Part shown: positions 6,162 to 12,904 of the stretch, in pieces
How positions within the stretch are numbered: position 1 is the first letter of the stretch
Layout of the letters: every line of letters starts with the position of its first letter
Assembly: GCA_012518475.1 (NCBI GenBank)
Contig: JAAYSB010000096.1
Span: forward strand, 1 to 21,082
Source: Intrasporangiaceae bacterium
GTDB taxonomy: Bacteria > Actinomycetota > Actinomycetes > Actinomycetales > Dermatophilaceae
Direction of reading: 5' to 3'
Length of the DNA stretch: 21,082 bases
Notes under the pieces: generated by a model
Seen by the model: the letters and a program-made list of their open reading frames with translations, nothing else
The model's database searches: none
What the model was told of the DNA's origin: nothing
Program-made: the position numbers and the translations under genes

Positions 6162-7358
6162 ATGGCAGCGATGGCGCGGGTGGTCTGGGATGACGTCTTC
6201 ACTGAGTACAACTTCGGTGAGGGGCATCCGATGGCGCCGCTCCGTCTCGAGCTCACCGCCCGCCTCTGCGAGTCGTTCGGACTCTTCGACCGAAGTGATG
6301 TCGACGTGGTCGCTCCGCCGATCGCCAGCTTCGACCTCCTGGCGACCGTGCACGACCGGGAGTACATCGAGGCGGTGTGCCGGGCGAGCGAGGATCCTGC
6401 GGCGGCCGACCTCGGCCGGGGCATCGGGACCGATGACGATCCGGCGTTCTTCGGCATGCACGACGCAAGTGCCCGCATCGCCCAGGGGACGCAGCTCGTC
6501 TGTGAGGCGGTGTGGCGCGGTGAGGCCGCGCACGGGGTGAACTTCTGCGGGGGCATGCACCACGCGATGCGTGACCGGGCAGCGGGCTTCTGCATCTACA
6601 ACGACATCGCCGTCGGCATCCAGTGGCTCCTTGACAACGGCGCTCAGCGGGTCGCCTACGTCGATGTCGACGTCCACCACGGGGACGGTGTCGAGGCCAT
6701 CTTCTGGGACGACCCGAGGGTCCTGACCATCTCCGTCCACGAGAACGGGCGGATCCTCTTCCCCGGCACCGGCTGGCCCGCCGACATCGGCGGCACCGAC
6801 GCCGAGGGCAGCGCGGTCAATGTGGCGCTGCCGCCGGGCGTCACCGACTCGGCCTGGCTGCGCTCGATCAGCTCAGTCGTCGACCCCCTCGTGCGCGCCT
6901 TCCGCCCCGACGTCGTCGTCAGTCAGCACGGGTGCGACACCCACATGGAGGACCCGCTCGCGCACCTCGCGGTCACTGTCGATGCCCAGAAGCAGGCGAT
7001 CGAGATCATGCATCAGCTCGCCCACGAGATCTGCGACGGTCGGTGGGTGGCTCTTGGTGGCGGCGGCTACGAGGTCGTCGATGTCGTCCCCCGCACGTGG
7101 ACGCACCTGACGGCGATCGCGGCCCACGCGCCCATCGACGTCCAGACCGAGACGCCAGTGCAGTGGCGCGACTACGTCGAGCGCCGCACCGGACGGCCCG
7201 GACCTCAGCGAATGGGGGACATCCCGGTAGCCAACCTGCCGATCTGGGTCCAGCCGTGGTCGATGGGCTACAACCCGGAGAGCCCCATCGACCGTGCCGT
7301 CATGGCCGCCCGAGAGGCGACCTTCGCCCACCACGGTCTGGATCACTGGTTCGACTGA
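6162..7358 (+). CDS. acuC: AcuC-type histone deacetylase family protein
   Basis: AcuC belongs to the zinc-dependent class I/II deacetylase superfamily; in Bacillus it deacetylates acetyl-CoA synthetase and is named for acetoin/acetate utilisation. The 398-aa protein shows the arginase-deacetylase fold: FGEGHPMAPLRL near the N-terminus, the catalytic His pair in GGMHHAM, zinc ligands D170 and H172 in DVDVHHGDG, the third ligand D259 in QHGCDTH, and the active-site Tyr in LGGGGY. ATG 6162 is chosen because a -10 hexamer lies 7 nt upstream; ATG 6171 is possible. No acetyl-CoA synthetase or acuA gene is beside it, although two GNAT genes lie on the other side of trkA. The natural substrate here is not shown. 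Confidence 0.9.
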   Translation: MAAMARVVWDDVFTEYNFGEGHPMAPLRLELTARLCESFGLFDRSDVDVVAPPIASFDLLATVHDREYIEAVCRASEDPAAADLGRGIGTDDDPAFFGMHDASARIAQGTQLVCEAVWRGEAAHGVNFCGGMHHAMRDRAAGFCIYNDIAVGIQWLLDNGAQRVAYVDVDVHHGDGVEAIFWDDPRVLTISVHENGRILFPGTGWPADIGGTDAEGSAVNVALPPGVTDSAWLRSISSVVDPLVRAFRPDVVVSQHGCDTHMEDPLAHLAVTVDAQKQAIEIMHQLAHEICDGRWVALGGGGYEVVDVVPRTWTHLTAIAAHAPIDVQTETPVQWRDYVERRTGRPGPQRMGDIPVANLPIWVQPWSMGYNPESPIDRAVMAAREATFAHHGLDHWFD

Positions 7359-7571
7359 GGTCCAACCAGGTCCGACGCTCGCCGGTGGAGGAAAACTGCG
7401 GCATTGTCGGCGTGTCGGGTGGACTTTGTGCAAATTGTTACCGCGTGACTTCCCCACAGGTCACATCAGCCCCTATGGTTTCCCCTAGAGGTGTGCATTC
7501 GTACACGCAGTGCGTTCCCCTGATCCCGGCGCATCAGCGCCAGGACCCCGTTCCGGCCACAGAGGTGATCC
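7359..7571 (+). promoter_or_regulatory. Leader region of the bldC-like gene with GTNAC half-sites
   Basis: This 213-nt gap has no gene. It is less GC-rich than its surroundings near 7421-7441. Three GTNAC pentamers occur within 28 bp: GTTAC 7437-7441, GTGAC 7445-7449 and GTCAC 7460-7464; the last two form an inverted repeat. A -10-like TATGGT follows at 7474-7479. Downstream, GTGTGC (7491-7496) can pair with GTACAC (7501-7506) around an ATTC loop in the leader RNA. The ribosome site AGAGGTGA (7561-7568) is 3 nt before the ATG. No convincing -35 was seen. Confidence 0.4.
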
Positions 7572-7772
7572 ATGTCGACCGACCGCCCCTTCGGTGACGT
7601 CTCGTTCCTGACCGTCGCCGAGGTCGCCAAGATCATGCGCGTCTCGAAGATGACGGTCTATCGCATGGTTCACGCCGGTGAGCTGCCGGCGGTCCGCGTC
7701 GGCCGGTCCTTCCGGGTGCCTGAGAGCGCCGTCACCGACTACCTGCGTGGTTCGTTCGTCGACACGGCCTGA
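7572..7772 (+). CDS. BldC-like small MerR-type helix-turn-helix regulator
   Basis: BldC family proteins are single-domain DNA-binding regulators that bind cooperatively to direct repeats; in Streptomyces BldC delays entry into development. This 66-aa protein is nearly all winged helix: FLTVAEVAKIMRVSKMTVYRMVHAGELPAVRVG is the MerR/excisionase-type helix-turn-helix and wing, followed by RSFRVPESAVTDYL. There is no effector domain. Start ATG 7572 has a strong AGAGGTGA site upstream. It is flanked by its own 213-nt leader and by the bS22 promoter, so it is probably monocistronic. An equivalent small gene (Rv0500A) lies in the same place in M. tuberculosis. Non-sporulating relatives also keep it; the function in this organism is unknown. 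Confidence 0.88.
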   Translation: MSTDRPFGDVSFLTVAEVAKIMRVSKMTVYRMVHAGELPAVRVGRSFRVPESAVTDYLRGSFVDTA

Positions 7773-7793
7773 GCCTCGCAGAGCGGACTCGGT

Positions 7794-7823
7794 TTGGGGC
7801 AGCCTCCTCTGCAGCGGTACAGT
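7794..7823 (+). promoter_or_regulatory. Putative promoter of the bS22 gene
   Basis: A -35-like TTGGGG (7794-7799) is separated by 18 nt from a -10-like TACAGT (7818-7823). Initiation near 7830 would leave an untranslated leader of about 100 nt before ATG 7930. No other ORF is seen in 7773-7929. Confidence 0.4.
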
Positions 7824-7929
7824 GAACGCTGCTGTTCGGCGAGGTGCACGGTCCGCACGCTGTGGTGGATCCGGCTACGTCGGATGTTCCAGCGCACGCC
7901 TCGTCCACATCACGACCAAGGATTGACCT

Positions 7930-8028
7930 ATGGGTTCTGTCATCAAGAAGCGCCGCAAGCGCATGGCGAAGAAGAAGCACCGCAAGCTCCTTCGCAAGAC
8001 GCGTCACCAGCGTCGCAACAAGAAGTGA
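7930..8028 (+). CDS. Small ribosomal subunit protein bS22 (AURKAIP1/COX24 domain), 32 aa
   Basis: A 32-residue, extremely basic protein: it starts MGSVIKKRRKRMAKKKHRK and ends RRNKK, with more than half of its residues Lys, Arg or His. It matches the tiny actinobacterial protein found by cryo-EM in the mycobacterial 30S subunit near the decoding centre (bS22; Rv0500B region) and annotated as AURKAIP1/COX24 domain-containing. Start ATG 7930 is preceded by AAGGA (7918-7922) with 7 nt spacing. It lies between the bldC-like gene and the SDR epimerase, the same order as in M. tuberculosis. It has its own promoter candidate upstream and two strong hairpins downstream, fitting a highly expressed single gene. 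It is short enough to be missed by ORF cut-offs. Confidence 0.9.
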   Translation: MGSVIKKRRKRMAKKKHRKLLRKTRHQRRNKK

Positions 8029-8060
8029 TCGGGTCCACCCCGTTCCACCGCGTGTGAGTC

Positions 8061-8125
8061 TGCGCACCCCCGAGTGGGTGCACGCACCACGACGAGGCCG
8101 TTCCGCCACTGGCGGAGCGGCCTCG
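8061..8125 (+). terminator. Double hairpin terminator after bS22
   Basis: Two hairpins follow the bS22 stop. The first pairs GCACCC (8064-8069) with GGGTGC (8076-8081), extendable with a bulge. The second is a 15-bp stem, CGAGGCCGTTCCGCC (8093-8107) with GGCGGAGCGGCCTCG (8111-8125), a 3-nt loop and one G-T pair. No T tract follows, as in many proposed high-GC terminators. The SDR promoter starts 27 nt downstream. Confidence 0.6.
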
Positions 8126-8152
8126 CGGCGTTCGCGATGCGCCTACGGGCCT

Positions 8153-8158
8153 TAGGCT
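8153..8158 (+). promoter_or_regulatory. Putative -10 element of a leaderless promoter (SDR gene)
   Basis: TAGGCT ends 6 nt before ATG 8165. There is no ribosome binding site at this start. It is the same hexamer as that in front of trkA. Confidence 0.5.
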
Positions 8159-8164
8159 TGGCCC

Positions 8165-9145
8165 ATGGCAGATGTCGTTCTCCTCACCGGGGTCTCCCGC
8201 TACCTGGGGGGCCGGGTGGCCCGGGTGCTGTCCACCTCCGGTCTCGTCGAGCGGGTCATCGGCGTGGACGTGGTGCCGCCGACCCATGACATCGGCGATG
8301 CCGAGTTCGTCCGTGCCGACATCCGCAACCCGGTGATCTCCAAGATCATCGCGACCGAGGACGTCGACACCGTCGTCCACATGAACGTGATCGCCACGCC
8401 GACCTTCGTCGGAGGCCGCTCCTCGCAGAAGGAGATCAACGTCATCGGGACCATGCAGCTGCTCGCCGCCTGCCAGAAGGCCGAGTCGGTGCAGCGCCTG
8501 GTCGTCAAGTCCTCCACCTCGGTCTACGGATCGAGCTCCCGGGACCCGGCCATGTTCACCGAGGACATGGGCCCCCAGCGCCAGCCCCGGGCTGGATTCG
8601 GCAAGGACTCCATGGAGGTCGAGGGGTATGTGCGTGGGTTCTCGCGCCGTCGCCCCGACACCGCGATCCACCTGATCCGGTTCGCCAACTGCATCGGCCC
8701 CTCGATCCGGACCTCGCTCACCGACTACTTCACCCTCCCGGTGGTGCCGACCCCGCTCGGCTTCGACGCACGGCTCCAGTTCCTGCACGAGGACGACCTC
8801 GTCCGGGCCATGGTGGAGTCGACAGTCGGCGACCACGAGGGCATCGTCAACGTCGCCGGTGACGGCGTGATCACCCTCGCGCAGGCAGTCGCGCTCGTGG
8901 GACGCCCCTCGGTACCGGTGGTCGCCCAGGCAGCGGGGATGATCGGCGGCATGTTCAAGAGGTTCGGCCTGGCCGACTTCTCGCCCGATCAGATGAGCCT
9001 GCTCTCCTACGGTCGCGGCGTGGACACGACCCGGATGCGCGAGGCCTTCGGCTTCGAGCCCGAGTTCACGACCAGGGAGGCGTTCGAGACCTTTGCCGCC
9101 GCTGTGCGCGAGTCGGGATACCAGCTCACCGGACGGAGTGCCTGA
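8165..9145 (+). CDS. NAD-dependent epimerase/dehydratase family protein (SDR, GalE2-like)
   Basis: An extended short-chain dehydrogenase of 326 aa. The Rossmann start VVLLTGVSRYLGGRVARVL has the TGxxxxxG nucleotide loop, followed by IGVDVVPP, an acidic strand end AEFVRADIR and TVVHMNVIATPT. The usual catalytic YxxxK is not evident: after KSSTSVYGSSS the next candidate region is GFGKDSMEVEGYVRGF, so the mechanism may differ from true sugar epimerases. It is positioned like Rv0501 (galE2) of M. tuberculosis, between bS22 and the acyltransferase. Its TGA overlaps the acyltransferase ATG by one base (TGATG 9143-9147), which implies coupling and a joint pathway, possibly in envelope lipid or glycan metabolism. 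The substrate is unknown. Confidence 0.82.
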   Translation: MADVVLLTGVSRYLGGRVARVLSTSGLVERVIGVDVVPPTHDIGDAEFVRADIRNPVISKIIATEDVDTVVHMNVIATPTFVGGRSSQKEINVIGTMQLLAACQKAESVQRLVVKSSTSVYGSSSRDPAMFTEDMGPQRQPRAGFGKDSMEVEGYVRGFSRRRPDTAIHLIRFANCIGPSIRTSLTDYFTLPVVPTPLGFDARLQFLHEDDLVRAMVESTVGDHEGIVNVAGDGVITLAQAVALVGRPSVPVVAQAAGMIGGMFKRFGLADFSPDQMSLLSYGRGVDTTRMREAFGFEPEFTTREAFETFAAAVRESGYQLTGRSA

Positions 9146-10473
9146 TGGCCGGCTCGAAGAAGGCGGCTGCCGCCACGAAGACGACGGTGAAGAAGTCCGC
9201 CCCGAAGAAGGCCGCGCCGAAGAAGGCCATCAGGAAGAAGGCCACCCCGGACAAGGCGACGGCACAGCAGGTGCCGGCCAAGAAGGTCCCGGCCAAGAAG
9301 GCGGCGGCCCGTCCGGCCACCGGGCTCGCTGCGGGAGCCAGCCGCGCCGCTGCGGAGCCGCGCACCGCCTCGCCGCTCCTGCGGGCCACGGCTGCGCCGA
9401 CCGAGCCGGTCGCGGCGACTCCGCCGCGACGTCTGCACGTCGTGCCCGATCGTCGGGATGACTGGGAGGACCTCGAGCCGGCTCCGGCCGACACGTCCCC
9501 GACGACCACCCGCCCCCGGGCTGCGGCACTGCTCGACCTCCTCGGTGTCGTTGCGGGGGAGGGAGAGCGCATCGACGACGCCGTCGGTGCGCTGGTCAAC
9601 CTCCTTCGGGTGGGTGCGACGGCTGCCGGCCTGGACACCGACGAGACCGAGGACCAGATCGCCCGCACCCTCGCGTATCTGCGCAGACGCGCCTCCGGTG
9701 ACTACACGGTCGACGAGTTCGGCTTCGATGAGGACTTCACGAACAACGTCTGGCTGCCGCTGCTGCGCCCGCTCTACCAGAAGTGGTTCCGGGTCGAGGT
9801 CCGCGGGGCTGAGAACCTGCCGGTCTCCGGTGCAGGACTCATCGTTGCCAACCACTCCGGGACCGTGCCGATCGACGGCATGATGACCCAGGTGGCCGTG
9901 CACGAGGCCGTGCAGCGACACCTCAGGCTCCTGGGGGCCGATCTCGTCTTCGAGCTGCCGTTCGTCGGCACGAATGCCCGTCGGGCGGGCTCGACCCTGG
10001 CGACGGCGGCCGACGCCGAGCGGCTCCTCCAGCAGGGTGAGCTCGTCGCCGTCTATCCCGAGGGGTTCAAGGGCGTCGGCAAGCCGTTCGCCGAGCGTTA
10101 CAAGCTGCAGCGCTTCGGTCGGGGCGGCTTCGTGTCCGCGGCCCTGCGCACCGGGGTGCCGATCATTCCCTGCTCCATCGTCGGGGCCGAGGAGATCTAT
10201 CCGCTCATCGGCAACATCTCACCGATCGCCCGGCTTGTCGGCGCACCGTACTTCCCCGTGACCCCGTTCTTCCCCCTGCTCGGACCGCTCGGGCTCATCC
10301 CGCTGCCGAGCAAGTGGATCATCGCCTTCGGCGAGCCGGTGGACACGGCCGACATCGGTCCCGCCGGTGCAGACGACCCCATGCTCGTGTTCGACCTCAC
10401 CGACCAGGTGCGCGAGACCATCCAGCAGACGCTGTACTCCCTGCTCATGCAGCGCCGGTCAGTGTTCTTCTGA
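9145..10473 (+). CDS. PlsC-like lysophospholipid acyltransferase with lysine-rich N-terminal tail
   Basis: A 442-aa protein in three parts. Residues 1-57 form a histone-H1-like tail of KKA/PKK/AKK repeats, with 16 Lys between residues 5 and 52. Residues 58 to about 125 are an Ala/Pro/Thr-rich linker. The rest is an acyltransferase domain containing IVANHSGTVPIDG, where His237 and Asp244 are six residues apart instead of the classic NHx4D spacing, and VYPEGFKGVGK (E306-G307), the substrate-phosphate block. Such enzymes acylate lysophospholipids or related acceptors at the membrane. It is coupled to the SDR gene by TGATG and corresponds in place to Rv0502. The tail may bind acidic membranes or nucleic acid, which is inference. 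Start ATG 9145 is supported by the overlap. Confidence 0.83.
   Translation: MAGSKKAAAATKTTVKKSAPKKAAPKKAIRKKATPDKATAQQVPAKKVPAKKAAARPATGLAAGASRAAAEPRTASPLLRATAAPTEPVAATPPRRLHVVPDRRDDWEDLEPAPADTSPTTTRPRAAALLDLLGVVAGEGERIDDAVGALVNLLRVGATAAGLDTDETEDQIARTLAYLRRRASGDYTVDEFGFDEDFTNNVWLPLLRPLYQKWFRVEVRGAENLPVSGAGLIVANHSGTVPIDGMMTQVAVHEAVQRHLRLLGADLVFELPFVGTNARRAGSTLATAADAERLLQQGELVAVYPEGFKGVGKPFAERYKLQRFGRGGFVSAALRTGVPIIPCSIVGAEEIYPLIGNISPIARLVGAPYFPVTPFFPLLGPLGLIPLPSKWIIAFGEPVDTADIGPAGADDPMLVFDLTDQVRETIQQTLYSLLMQRRSVFF
9154..9318 (+). repeat. Degenerate tandem coding repeat (lysine-rich tail)
   Basis: The DNA repeats variants of ccgaagaaggcc and aagaaggccgcg, for example near 9200, 9218, 9233 and 9280, encoding the PKKA-type motifs of the acyltransferase tail. 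Such repeats vary in copy number by slippage. Confidence 0.6.
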
Positions 10474-10505
10474 CCGATGCAGCCTCCTCCGACGGTCCTC
10501 GCCTC

Positions 10506-10742
10506 ATGACTGCCCGGGTCACTCTCATCTCCAAGCCCGGGTGTCACCTCTGTGACGACGCCCGCGTCATCATCGCCGCGGTGACCAGTGAGCTGGGCGA
10601 GGAGTTCGACGAGGTCAATATGCTCGAGGACGCCGACCTCATCGAACGCTACGCCGAGCTCATCCCGGTGACACTCGTCGACGGTGCCCAGCACGACTAC
10701 TGGCGGGTCAGCCCGGATCGACTCCGTAAGGCTCTGACCTGA
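10506..10742 (+). CDS. Glutaredoxin-like small thiol-disulfide protein (DUF836 type)
   Basis: A 78-aa thioredoxin-fold protein. It opens with the strand RVTLISKPGCHLCDDARVII, containing the redox pair C13-H-L-C16, and continues to the cis-proline region LIPVTLVDGAQHDYWRVSPDRLRKAL. The CHLC pair and short length match the glutaredoxin-like family placed in front of rex/hemA in many actinobacteria (compare Rv0508). Start ATG 10506 is the only suitable Met before the first strand; no clear ribosome site is visible. It follows the acyltransferase after 32 nt and ends 39 nt before the Rex site, so it probably belongs to the SDR operon rather than the heme operon. Its partner is unknown; no glutathione or mycothiol specificity can be read from the sequence. 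Confidence 0.8.
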   Translation: MTARVTLISKPGCHLCDDARVIIAAVTSELGEEFDEVNMLEDADLIERYAELIPVTLVDGAQHDYWRVSPDRLRKALT

Positions 10743-10781
10743 CCGCGTGGCGTGGTGTGTCTCACGAGTCTCGCCAATACT

Positions 10782-10799
10782 TTGTGCCTTCGTTCACAA
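10782..10799 (+). promoter_or_regulatory. Rex operator (ROP) in the rex-hem promoter
   Basis: TTGTGCCTTCGTTCACAA is an 18-bp inverted repeat (TTGTG, 8 nt, CACAA) matching the known Rex consensus TTGTGAnnnnnnTCACAA at 11 of its 12 defined positions. In Streptomyces coelicolor Rex represses rex-hemACD through such a site. NADH releases Rex from DNA. Confidence 0.85.
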
Positions 10800-10811
10800 G
10801 CCAGGTACCGT
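10782..10811 (+). promoter_or_regulatory. Putative rex-hem operon promoter overlapping the Rex site
   Basis: The left half of the Rex operator, TTGTGC (10782-10787), also serves as a -35-like hexamer; 18 nt later is TACCGT (10806-10811), a -10-like hexamer. Initiation would fall near 10818. Rex binding would directly block polymerase. Confidence 0.55.
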
Positions 10812-10819
10812 GGACGAAA

Positions 10820-10852
10820 GTCGTCGATCCGGTTGAGTCCGGATCTGACGAC
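10820..10852 (+). other. Hairpin in the 5' leader of the rex-hem mRNA
   Basis: GTCGTCGATCCGG (10820-10832) pairs with CCGGATC (10839-10845) plus GACGAC (10847-10852), with one bulged T and a 6-nt TTGAGT loop: 13 bp in all. It begins at the predicted transcript 5' end. No T tract follows, so it may stabilise the RNA or act in attenuation rather than terminate. Confidence 0.55.
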
Positions 10853-10889
10853 ACGTCCGGCTGAGCGGGATCAGGAGGCAGTGCAGACC

Positions 10890-11576
10890 GTGGGCAGCGC
10901 AACGGAACGCCGCGGCATCCCCGATGCCACGGTCACCCGCCTCCCCGAGTATCTTCGCGCACTCACCTCACTCGCCGACACCGGGGTCACCTCGGTGTCC
11001 TCCGAGGAGCTCGCCACTGTCGTCGGCGTGAACTCCGCCAAGCTCCGCAAGGACCTGTCCTACCTCGGCTCGTACGGCGTACGCGGTGTCGGCTACGACG
11101 TCACCCACCTGAGCGACCAGATCTCCTCGGCCCTCGGACTCACCCGGGACCAGGCCGTCGCGATCATCGGGATGGGCAACCTCGGTCGCGCGCTCGCGGC
11201 CTACAACGGCTTCGCGAGCAGAGGGGTCGAGGTCGTCGCCCTGCTCGACCACGACCCGGCCGTCATCGGCTCGCGGATCGCCGGCCTCACCGTGGAGCCG
11301 GTTGCCGACCTGCCCCGCATCACCAGCGAGCGGGAGGTGACGATCGCGATGCTCGCCACGCCGGCCGGCTCGGCGCAGGAGGTGGCCGATCTCGTCGTCG
11401 CCGCAGGCATCACCGCCATTCTCAACTTCGCACCCACCTCCCTGGAACTGCCCGCTGATGTCCAGGTGCGCAAGGTCGACCTCGCGACCGAGGTCCAGAT
11501 CCTCGCGTTCCACGCTCAGCAGAGCCGCCTCGGCGGACTGCCCGCAGAGCCGGTCCTCACGGAGGCCGTGCAGTGA
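10890..11576 (+). CDS. rex: Redox-sensing transcriptional repressor Rex
   Basis: Rex senses the NADH/NAD+ ratio and represses respiratory and heme genes when NAD+ is high. The 228-aa protein has an N-terminal winged helix (IPDATVTRLPEYLRALTSL, then VSSEELATVVGVNSAKLRKDLSYLGSYGVRGVGYDV with the recognition helix) and a Rossmann NAD(H) domain with GMGNLG (94-99), LLDHDPAVIG and the C-terminal domain-swapped helix (ATEVQILAFHAQQS). The strong AGGAGG at 10873-10878 is 11 nt from GTG 10890 but only 2 nt from GTG 10881; I chose 10890. Its own operator lies upstream. Its stop overlaps the hemA start (GTGA 11573-11576), as in Streptomyces rex-hemACD. Confidence 0.95.
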   Translation: MGSATERRGIPDATVTRLPEYLRALTSLADTGVTSVSSEELATVVGVNSAKLRKDLSYLGSYGVRGVGYDVTHLSDQISSALGLTRDQAVAIIGMGNLGRALAAYNGFASRGVEVVALLDHDPAVIGSRIAGLTVEPVADLPRITSEREVTIAMLATPAGSAQEVADLVVAAGITAILNFAPTSLELPADVQVRKVDLATEVQILAFHAQQSRLGGLPAEPVLTEAVQ

Positions 11577-12904
11577 GCCTCCTCATCGCCGGCGTCTCCC
11601 ACCAGAGCGCGCCTCTGCCGGTCCTCGAGGCTGTCGCTCTCGACGCCGAGCGTCGCCTACTGCTCGAGAAGGCCCTCCACGCCGCCGCGAACATCGACGA
11701 GGTCCTCGTCCTGTCGACGTGCAACCGCACTGAGGTCTATGTCGAGGCGGTGACCTTTCACGGAGCGATCTCTGACATCACCGACGCCGTCGCGGCTACG
11801 ACGGCAGTCACGCGGGAGGGGCTGCGTGACCACCTCTACGTCCACTACGAGGACCGGGCGGTAGAGCACGTGTTCACGCTCGCGGCCGGGCTGGACTCGA
11901 TGGCCGTCGGCGAGGCGCAGATCCTCGGGCAGCTGCGGGCGGCGCTCGGGGACGCCCAGAACAACGGTCACGTCGGCCCTGCCCTCAACGTCCTCTTCCA
12001 GCAGGCGCTGCGGGTGGGCAAGCGTGTTCACACCGAGACCGAGATCGACGCGGTCAGCCACTCCCTCGTCGAGACCGGGTTGCTGGTCGGCTCGGACACC
12101 TTCGGGCCGTTGAGTGAGACCCGCATCCTTATCCTCGGTGCCGGCGGCATGGGCGCACTCGTGGCGACGACGGCGACCCGCCAGGGAGCCGAGGTCACCA
12201 TCGTCAACCGGACCGAGGAGCGTGCCGCCCGGCTTGCGAGCCGACTCGGTGCGGCCGCCCGGCCGATGGACGAGGTGGCCAAGTGCCTCGCGGAGGCGGA
12301 CATCGTCATCTCCTCGACCGGCGCCCTCGCGCCCGTCGTCACCCTCGCCCAGGCCGCCGACGCCCAGATCGCCCGGGCCGGTCGACCGCAGCTGTATGTC
12401 GACCTCGCCCTGCCGCACGACGTCGCCTACGAGGTGGGGTCGCTCACGGGCGTGCAACGGCTCGGCCTGGCCGAGCTGGGCACGCTGCTGGCCGGGGCCT
12501 CAACGGCTCCCGCCGTCGAGGCGGCCCGCAGCATCGTCAGCAGTGAGGTGAGCGAGTTCGTCACGGCCCGTGCTGGTGACGTCGTCGGTCCCACCGTCGC
12601 GGCGTTGCGCGAGCAGGCCGCCGCCGTCGTCAGTGCCGAGCTGACCCGCCTCCACCGGCGCACCGACCTCGACGAGAGCGACCGCGCCGAGGTGGACCGA
12701 GCGGTTCACCGGATCGTCGAGAAGCTCCTGCACACCCCGACCCGGCGGGTGCGTGAGCTCGCCGGCGGTGGGGCGGGGGTGTCCTTTGCGGCCGCGCTGT
12801 CCGAGCTCTTCGACCTGCCGGCCTCGGTGCGACCCGGAGGGCCCGGGCTGACCGCCGCCGCGGCGGACCTGCCCGACCGGCTTACCCCGGAGGAGCGGAC
12901 ATGA
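11573..12904 (+). CDS. hemA: Glutamyl-tRNA reductase
   Basis: HemA reduces glutamyl-tRNA(Glu) to glutamate-1-semialdehyde with NADPH, the first committed step of C5-pathway tetrapyrrole synthesis. The 443-aa length is normal. Seen: LLIAGVSHQSAPLPVLE; the catalytic C50 in STCNRTEVY; GLDSMAVGEAQILGQ; the NADPH Rossmann motif ILILGAGGMGALVATTATRQGAEVTIVNRT; ADIVISSTGA; and the C-terminal dimerisation helices with LLHTPTRRVRE. GTG 11573 overlaps the rex stop by 4 nt, so translation is likely coupled. It is expected to be the control point of the pathway, and in this operon falls under Rex. Confidence 0.97.
   Translation: MSLLIAGVSHQSAPLPVLEAVALDAERRLLLEKALHAAANIDEVLVLSTCNRTEVYVEAVTFHGAISDITDAVAATTAVTREGLRDHLYVHYEDRAVEHVFTLAAGLDSMAVGEAQILGQLRAALGDAQNNGHVGPALNVLFQQALRVGKRVHTETEIDAVSHSLVETGLLVGSDTFGPLSETRILILGAGGMGALVATTATRQGAEVTIVNRTEERAARLASRLGAAARPMDEVAKCLAEADIVISSTGALAPVVTLAQAADAQIARAGRPQLYVDLALPHDVAYEVGSLTGVQRLGLAELGTLLAGASTAPAVEAARSIVSSEVSEFVTARAGDVVGPTVAALREQAAAVVSAELTRLHRRTDLDESDRAEVDRAVHRIVEKLLHTPTRRVRELAGGGAGVSFAAALSELFDLPASVRPGGPGLTAAAADLPDRLTPEERT

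Noticed and set aside
7426..7443. Second Rex-like site (TTGTGC...TTACCG) before the bldC-like gene
   Set aside because: Only the left half matches; the right half keeps just a few bases of TCACAA.
10752..10889. Upstream in-frame start for rex at 10752
   Set aside because: It would place the Rex operator, the promoter and the hairpin inside the coding region, and the added residues do not look like a Rex N-terminus.
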